DNA of 56,258 nucleotides, taken from positions 1 through 56,258 of the IMG/VR virus record IMGVR_UViG_3300046170_000034; one strand, 5' to 3'. This document shows positions 53,080 to 56,258 of this stretch, piece after piece (within the stretch, counting starts at the first letter, position 1; each line of letters starts with the position of its first letter). The notes under the pieces were generated by a model. The model was given only the letters and a program-made list of their open reading frames with translations. It did no database searches and was not told where the DNA came from. The position numbers and the translations under genes were made by a program. This stretch comes from a virus.

Positions 53080-53428
53080 AAACCGCGCTGGCGAAGGGAT
53101 GCCGGACGTTTATATGTGCCTCGATGGTGTCCCGATCTGGCTTGAGTTAAAAATAATTAAAAGTAACCGAGTTACGGTTAACAAGTCACAGATTGCGTGG
53201 CATCTTGGGCATTCTCGCTGTAATGGCGTGAGTTTTTTCTTGTTACACGACCCCTCGAAGGGTGATGTACTTTTGTTTGACGGAGGTTTTGCGTTCAAGT
53301 TCCAAGGTTCGGGGATCGATGTCCTGCGTCCTGCGGCTTTATATGATGGTGACTTGAAGGGATTGCCCTGCGTCCTGCGCGCCAAGGCTATAGATGCGTG
53401 GCTCTGCGTCCTGCGTCCTGCGACTTAA
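53003..53428 (+). CDS. VRR-NUC-like endonuclease
   Basis: A 141-aa PD-(D/E)XK enzyme from ATG 53003, overlapping terS by 77 bases. Motif GEGMPDVYMCLDGVPIWLEL gives P-D at 34-35 and E-x-K at 48-50, with a helix KSQIAWHLGHSR after it: the VRR-NUC style of small phage nucleases, probably for packaging or recombination. The last 40 residues after DGGFAFKFQGS are not family-like; they are encoded by the CTGCGTCCTGCG repeats (translated as V-L-R-P and C-V-L-R). The natural end may therefore have been extended. Confidence 0.85.
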   Translation: MPKTEKALSTSLKQKLPKKSHYQRIENRAGEGMPDVYMCLDGVPIWLELKIIKSNRVTVNKSQIAWHLGHSRCNGVSFFLLHDPSKGDVLLFDGGFAFKFQGSGIDVLRPAALYDGDLKGLPCVLRAKAIDAWLCVLRPAT

Positions 53429-53487
53429 TATAAAAAGAGCGCAGGCGCTGGGAAAAAAACAAACAAAAAACCCTGCGTCCTGCGCCC
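53323..53487 (+). repeat. CTGCGTCCTGCG repeat cluster 1
   Basis: Five copies of the 12-mer CTGCGTCCTGCG at 53324, 53368, 53404 (two overlapping) and 53473, all in the same orientation. The first copies lie within the 3' end of the nuclease gene, the last one beyond its stop. Cluster 2 is at 54561-54604. Confidence 0.85.
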
Positions 53488-53521
53488 TAGTTGTCATGGA
53501 GCTAGACAATGATTGAAGTTA

Positions 53522-53542
53522 CCACAGCCTGTGAGGCTGTGG
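53522..53542. terminator. Stem-loop between convergent genes
   Basis: CCACAGCCT (53522-53530) pairs perfectly with AGGCTGTGG (53534-53542), loop GTG. It lies between the end of the nuclease gene and the end of the leftward gene at 53549. No T-tract, but location and stem suggest a bidirectional stop. Confidence 0.55.
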
Positions 53543-53548
53543 CAATGG

Positions 53549-53788
53549 CTAGAATGTGAAATCAGTGTAGACAATGGTGTCTTCTTTTAAGAAAATTTCG
53601 CGGTTCATGTCGTGCCAGTCGGATAGGCTATATTCTGCGACTCGATCTTTGGTTGCGCGGTTCCTGTGATTGATGACATAGACCGCTTTGGCATCAGGCT
53701 TGCGCTTGACAAGGTCGCCTTGGTTCATGTGACGTAATGCGATTGCTCGCATTACGTCCCCGTCTTTGGCTGTTATATATTTTGGCAT
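53549..53788 (-). CDS. Small hypothetical protein, 79 aa
   Basis: A 79-aa protein: MPKYITAKDGDVMRAIALRH, KPDAKAVYVINHRNRATKDR, EYSLSDWHDMNREIFLKEDT. Mixed alpha/beta, basic in the middle, with no known family. The gene starts after the gp88-type gene, whose reconstructed stop is 11 bases upstream. Confidence 0.68.
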   Translation of the reverse strand: MPKYITAKDGDVMRAIALRHMNQGDLVKRKPDAKAVYVINHRNRATKDRVAEYSLSDWHDMNREIFLKEDTIVYTDFTF

Positions 53789-53798
53789 GATGTTTCCC

Positions 53799-54414
53799 CT
53801 AGTGTTGATGATAGGTTACATTGGCAACCGAGCGATCCCAGCATGCGCGACAATCAGCACATTTTCCCGCCCTGCAATGGCGCCGGACATGACCAGCCCT
53901 GCACATTGTCGTCATTGCTTGCGACTGTGCTGGTATTTTGCCAGCCCTGCGACGGTGCACCGTCGATCATATGGGCGGACATTCGCAACGTGACGTTGTC
54001 CGGCAGGTCGCGGGTTTTCAAAACGTCGCCCCATATCTTATATTCACGCGACGGAATCCAATGTATTTTGCTCGGCGTTGCCTCGCATACGTCTAGAATG
54101 TCATTGCACATTTTAACATCGCGCACGTCGCCCGAGTCAAACCAACGGAATTCAACCGGACGCAATCGCATGATTAACCGTGCCATGCGCGGCACGAAAT
54201 CGATAGCGTCGAAGAATTCTTCGCGCCGTTCCATAGCGTTTTTAACATTGGGCATATTGTACATGCCTTTGCATGCGTAACAATTATGGCATGTGCTACC
54301 TTTAATTTTTCTAAGCTTCATACCTACGTTGCATAAATACGCGCTTCGACTAATTGATTTGCAGGGCATTTTGCTGGTGCCCGAAAGCATCTTCATATCA
54401 TCGATCTTGTTCAT
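53799..54414 (-). pseudogene. gp88-family-like cysteine protein with one frame break
   Basis: ATG at 54414. The start has P-C-K-S-I-S-R-S-A-Y-L-C-N-V-G, then GSTCHNCYACKG (Cys 42, 45, 48), VKNAMERREEFFDAIDFVPR and RPVEFRWFDSGDV: the uncharacterised phage family known as gene product 88. The frame stops at 53854 after CPAPLQGGKM; the next frame continues KCADCRACWDRSVANVTYHQ to 53799, a normal family ending. The break is at an A4 run (53862-53865). Reconstructed length about 204 aa. A metal or iron-sulfur protein is plausible. Confidence 0.78.
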
Positions 54415-54443
54415 TTTGTTTTCCTCTCGTTGTTATGCATAGG

Positions 54444-54471
54444 ATTATATAGGATTATCCAGGCTATGCAA
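54444..54471 (-). promoter_or_regulatory. Promoter candidate for the gp88-like gene
   Basis: On the minus strand TTGCAT (54471-54466) and TATAAT (54449-54444) with 16-nt spacing, 30 bases before the ATG. Perfect -10 and a direct repeat GGATTAT nearby. Confidence 0.55.
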
Positions 54472-54560
54472 ACCCAAAAACATGCATGCAGCTTGGTTAA
54501 CCGAATTTTGGTTAACCCGGCCTGCGCGTATCGTCCCGCGTTGCGCCTTTGTATATATCG

Positions 54561-54604
54561 CGCCTGCGTCCTGCGCCCTGCGTCCTGCGCCTGCGTCCTG
54601 CGCC
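54561..54604 (+). repeat. CTGCGTCCTGCG repeat cluster 2
   Basis: Three back-to-back copies of CTGCGTCCTGCG with C or CC spacers, in the same orientation as cluster 1 (53323-53487). They lie in a 200-base non-coding stretch between the leftward terminator at 54614 and the promoter at 54444. Confidence 0.88.
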
Positions 54605-54613
54605 CCTCTATAT

Positions 54614-54648
54614 ATAAAAAGACCCGACAAGCTATAAGCTTGTCGGGT
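54614..54648 (-). terminator. Leftward rho-independent terminator
   Basis: ACCCGACAAGCT (54622-54633) pairs perfectly with AGCTTGTCGGGT (54637-54648), a 12-bp stem with loop ATA, followed on the minus strand by TCTTTTTATATATA. It ends transcription of the genes from 54700 upward. Confidence 0.9.
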
Positions 54649-54699
54649 GAGTCTCAAGGGAGGAATGCACGGTATTACCACCCCGTGCGGTGGATTCTA

Positions 54700-54978
54700 T
54701 TATCCGTTTGGATAGTGCTCGCGCCATTCATCCGTGGCGGCAGACAGTCTGCCGAATTGCCGAATCTCTCCGGCATAGGCGTCTCCGAATTCACCCTCCG
54801 GACAATAGTCGGACGTCGTAAAGGTGAACCACCTTGCATGCTTGTCGGACGCTTCTTTGTCCGGACGCTTGTATGTTTTGAGAATGCACCAAGTGAACCC
54901 CTGATTGCCGCGATAGACGGCGTATGGTTCATACTTGGTGGTCGATTTACCGAATGGGTTTGTTTTACGTTGCGTCAT
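54700..54978 (-). CDS. Conserved hypothetical protein, 92 aa
   Basis: A 92-aa soluble protein: NPFGKSTTKYEPYAVYRGNQ, then TWCILKTYKRPDKEASDKHA and ATDEWREHYPNG. The start is a recognisable small marine phage protein pattern. It is flanked upstream by a palindrome and downstream by the strong terminator. Function unknown. Confidence 0.7.
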   Translation of the reverse strand: MTQRKTNPFGKSTTKYEPYAVYRGNQGFTWCILKTYKRPDKEASDKHARWFTFTTSDYCPEGEFGDAYAGEIRQFGRLSAATDEWREHYPNG

Positions 54979-55006
54979 GTTTTGCTCCTTTATGACTATG
55001 GGGAAA

Positions 55007-55032
55007 GCCTATACCGGATATCCGGTATAGGC
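55007..55032. other. Perfect 26-bp palindrome
   Basis: GCCTATACCGGATATCCGGTATAGGC at 55007-55032 is fully self-complementary (13-bp arms, no loop). It lies between the stop of the gene at 55043 and the SD of the gene at 54978. It could be a transcript stem or a dimeric protein-binding site. Confidence 0.8.
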
Positions 55033-55042
55033 AATAGGTTAT

Positions 55043-55438
55043 TTACTTAACTGAATACTGGCGTTCGGCACGTTGGCCGTGCACGACTGGGCGTTCCGAT
55101 ACGACTGTCACCTCACCCACGCGCTTGATATCGACAAGCAGGGTGGCAACACTCTTTTCAGTTAAACCCAAGAACGTGCTCAATTGCTTCTTGGTAAAGC
55201 TACCTTTACTCATTAGCTCGACGCCTCGCTTGATAGTCGATACACCCATACGAAGCTTTACAGGCTTCTTTACAGGCACCACGTCCGGCACCTTGATCTC
55301 GATATTGTCACCCTCGAGCCAGCACGCGCCGGAAACAATATCATCATGATAGATCCAGACCGTATAGTTTCCGCCGGACGTTGCTTGGATCTCGACCTTA
55401 TTCACGTTCTCATACGTGTTATGTGCATACTTAATCAT
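55043..55438 (-). CDS. Putative HTH regulatory protein
   Basis: Start ATG 55438, SD GGAG; GTG at 55447 is less likely. 131 aa. N-terminal half beta-rich (VEIQATSGGNYTVWIYHDDI), C-terminal half with helix-turn-helix-like SFTKKQLSTFLGLTEKSVAT and L-L-V-D-I-K-R-V-G-E-V-T. Could bind DNA to control the early leftward operon. The downstream palindrome at 55007 may be its site. This is inference. Confidence 0.65.
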   Translation of the reverse strand: MIKYAHNTYENVNKVEIQATSGGNYTVWIYHDDIVSGACWLEGDNIEIKVPDVVPVKKPVKLRMGVSTIKRGVELMSKGSFTKKQLSTFLGLTEKSVATLLVDIKRVGEVTVVSERPVVHGQRAERQYSVK

Positions 55439-55514
55439 TTTATTCACTCCATTGTTTGTTTGACTGTTTCGACCTTCATGGTCTCATCAGCGACGGAACA
55501 ACCGCCGGACAGTC

Positions 55515-55531
55515 GGGGGGCATTGCCCCCC
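55515..55531. other. GC stem-loop after the 77-aa gene
   Basis: GGGGGGC (55515-55521) pairs with GCCCCCC (55525-55531), loop ATT, directly after the stop of the gene at 55537 on the minus strand. No U-tract follows, so attenuation or mRNA end protection is more likely than full termination. Confidence 0.6.
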
Positions 55532-55536
55532 TTCCC

Positions 55537-55770
55537 TTATTTCAAGACAATGTTTTGATCGTCCATCACTTCGATCCAGACCTTGGCGCCACATGATAAC
55601 GGCTTGTCAGGGCTATAGACTAGGCGCATACGACCCTCAATCTCGACCGAATTAGCATATGTATTCGTGTTCCGGTTCTTGACGGTGAACACGGGATCGC
55701 GTTCACCTGTCTTTGCATTGGCACGGATAACGTGCTGATTTACATGAATGCGAGTAATAGCTTTGCGCAT
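55537..55770 (-). CDS. Conserved early protein, 77 aa
   Basis: A 77-aa protein: ITRIHVNQHVIRANAKTGER, D-P-V-F-T-V-K-N-R-N-T-N-T, EIEGRMRLVYSPDKPLSCGA. The N-R-N-T-N-T-Y-A-N-S-V-E segment is characteristic of a small family common in marine phage early regions. Beta-rich. Function unknown. Confidence 0.72.
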   Translation of the reverse strand: MRKAITRIHVNQHVIRANAKTGERDPVFTVKNRNTNTYANSVEIEGRMRLVYSPDKPLSCGAKVWIEVMDDQNIVLK

Positions 55771-55773
55771 GAT

Positions 55774-56019
55774 TTAACCCCTTCTCATTACTGTGTTGCC
55801 AGACTTGATGATCCAGTCACCGTTCGATAGGTCGGCGGATCGAACACCACCCACGCTGAAATCAACGAACGTGATCAGGTTTGGATAGTCATCACTTGGA
55901 CGCTGATCATTCTCGACGACCTGTCCATATGCTTTGCGAATGTCGCCGTTCTTCTTAGTGAATACCATTGTCATGATCCGACCTTTAAGTGCCTTCTTGA
56001 TTGTATCTCTCGTGTTCAT
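55774..56019 (-). CDS. Small SH3/Sm-like-fold protein
   Basis: An 81-aa protein whose N-terminal half, KALKGRIMTMVFTKKNGDIR, resembles the WYL_2/Sm-like SH3-barrel proteins of phages (formerly DUF2693), which carry F-x-K-K-x-G-x-x-R. The rest is FVDFSVGGVRSADLSNGDW. Likely DNA-binding or regulatory. First gene of the leftward early cluster from the promoter at 56050. Confidence 0.65.
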   Translation of the reverse strand: MNTRDTIKKALKGRIMTMVFTKKNGDIRKAYGQVVENDQRPSDDYPNLITFVDFSVGGVRSADLSNGDWIIKSGNTVMRRG

Positions 56020-56049
56020 TTGATTAATCCCTTGTTTGTTTCGTTACAT

Positions 56050-56080
56050 ATTATAATAAGCATATAATCCCATAATTCAA
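56050..56080 (-). promoter_or_regulatory. Leftward promoter at the right end
   Basis: On the minus strand TTGAAT (56080-56075) and a perfect TATAAT (56055-56050), spacing 19 nt, lie 31 bases before the ATG at 56019. The stretch also contains CGTTACA at 56042, matching the repeat unit in the candidate origin at 52374-52449. Confidence 0.5.
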
Positions 56081-56237
56081 GAGATAAAAAGAGATTATCT
56101 CAAATAAAATGCAATTAAATATTCCCAGTTCTGTTAATTAGACGCATTCTAAACTGGCGCGTTGGGGTTACTGGGCGTGATCGCGTATCAGGTTTGCGCT
56201 TGTTCGAGGGGGCACCCCCTTATTTCGGGGGACGGGG

Positions 56238-56243
56238 TTGACA
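56238..56243 (+). promoter_or_regulatory. -35 box TTGACA at the right end of the window
   Basis: A perfect TTGACA. If the ends are joined, a GATAAA at window positions 3-8 lies exactly 17 nt downstream, giving a promoter in front of terL. If the molecule is linear with these ends, this box has no downstream partner. The last 240 bases (56020-56258) hold no gene. Confidence 0.4.
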
Positions 56244-56258
56244 GAATGGCATGGCATG

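Noticed and set aside
53323-53487. CRISPR-like array
   Set aside because: The repeats are only 12 bases, irregularly spaced with no uniform spacers, and no cas genes are present.
56197-56235. GC-rich stretch AGGGGGCACCCCCT with a possible hairpin at the right end
   Set aside because: The loop would be only two bases and there is no T-tract or adjacent gene end; not strong enough to call a terminator.
1-56258. Toxin-antitoxin, BREX, retron or other named defence cassette
   Set aside because: No pair or motif set typical of these systems was recognised; the RHH plus nuclease pair at 45.4-46.1 kb is the nearest, but is not a known type.

Overview
This window looks like the essentially complete genome of a tailed, podovirus-type phage of marine bacterioplankton. 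The evidence is a single virion-assembly block (terminase large subunit, portal, scaffold, major capsid, tail adaptors and tubes, tail fibres, very long internal virion proteins, endolysin) plus a replication block with a family A DNA polymerase. Many small proteins are of types that recur in marine phage genomes. The host cannot be read from the sequence; a marine alphaproteobacterium is only a guess. I see no tRNA, rRNA, CRISPR array, integrase or phage RNA polymerase.

Layout. (1) Positions 36-38090, rightward: terminase large subunit, a putative ADP-ribosyltransferase-like virion protein, portal, 3-TM holin, small conserved proteins, a GroES-like co-chaperonin, scaffold and major capsid protein. 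A terminator overlapping a promoter follows (about 12.16-12.19 kb). Then come decoration-like proteins, many tiny basic or membrane proteins, head-tail adaptors and a 9-kb fibre region (17.4-27.1 kb) with five paralogous small cassettes and two peptidase-S74 fibres, then a 712-aa tail protein, internal virion proteins of 264, 299, 717 and 1416 aa, and a T4-type lysozyme. (2) Positions 38177-52151, leftward: DNA polymerase A (Leu at the 762 position), a UvrD-like helicase, zinc ribbons, an AEP-type primase, a probable ssDNA-binding protein, an SNF2-like helicase, a C5-cytosine methyltransferase and about 20 very small proteins. One PD-(D/E)XK nuclease runs the opposite way inside this block. 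(3) Positions 52152-52533: a divergent control region with an AT-rich hairpin and a 76-nt inverted repeat built of AGTGTAACG units, the best candidate for an origin or master operator. (4) Positions 52534-53428, rightward: terminase small subunit and a VRR-NUC-like nuclease. (5) Positions 53549-56019, leftward: a gp88-type cysteine protein and small conserved proteins, separated by strong hairpins and interspersed with eight copies of CTGCGTCCTGCG.

If the two ends are joined, a consensus -35 box at the right end and a -10-like box at the left end come to lie 17 nt apart upstream of the terminase gene. This suggests, but does not prove, a circularly closed or circularly permuted molecule.

An important caution: at least eight genes (about 14 sites) are split by single-base frame changes although the protein continues recognisably in another frame. 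This could be uncorrected indels in the assembly, real decay, or in a few cases +1 recoding. I annotated the reconstructed full extents and marked the breakpoints.
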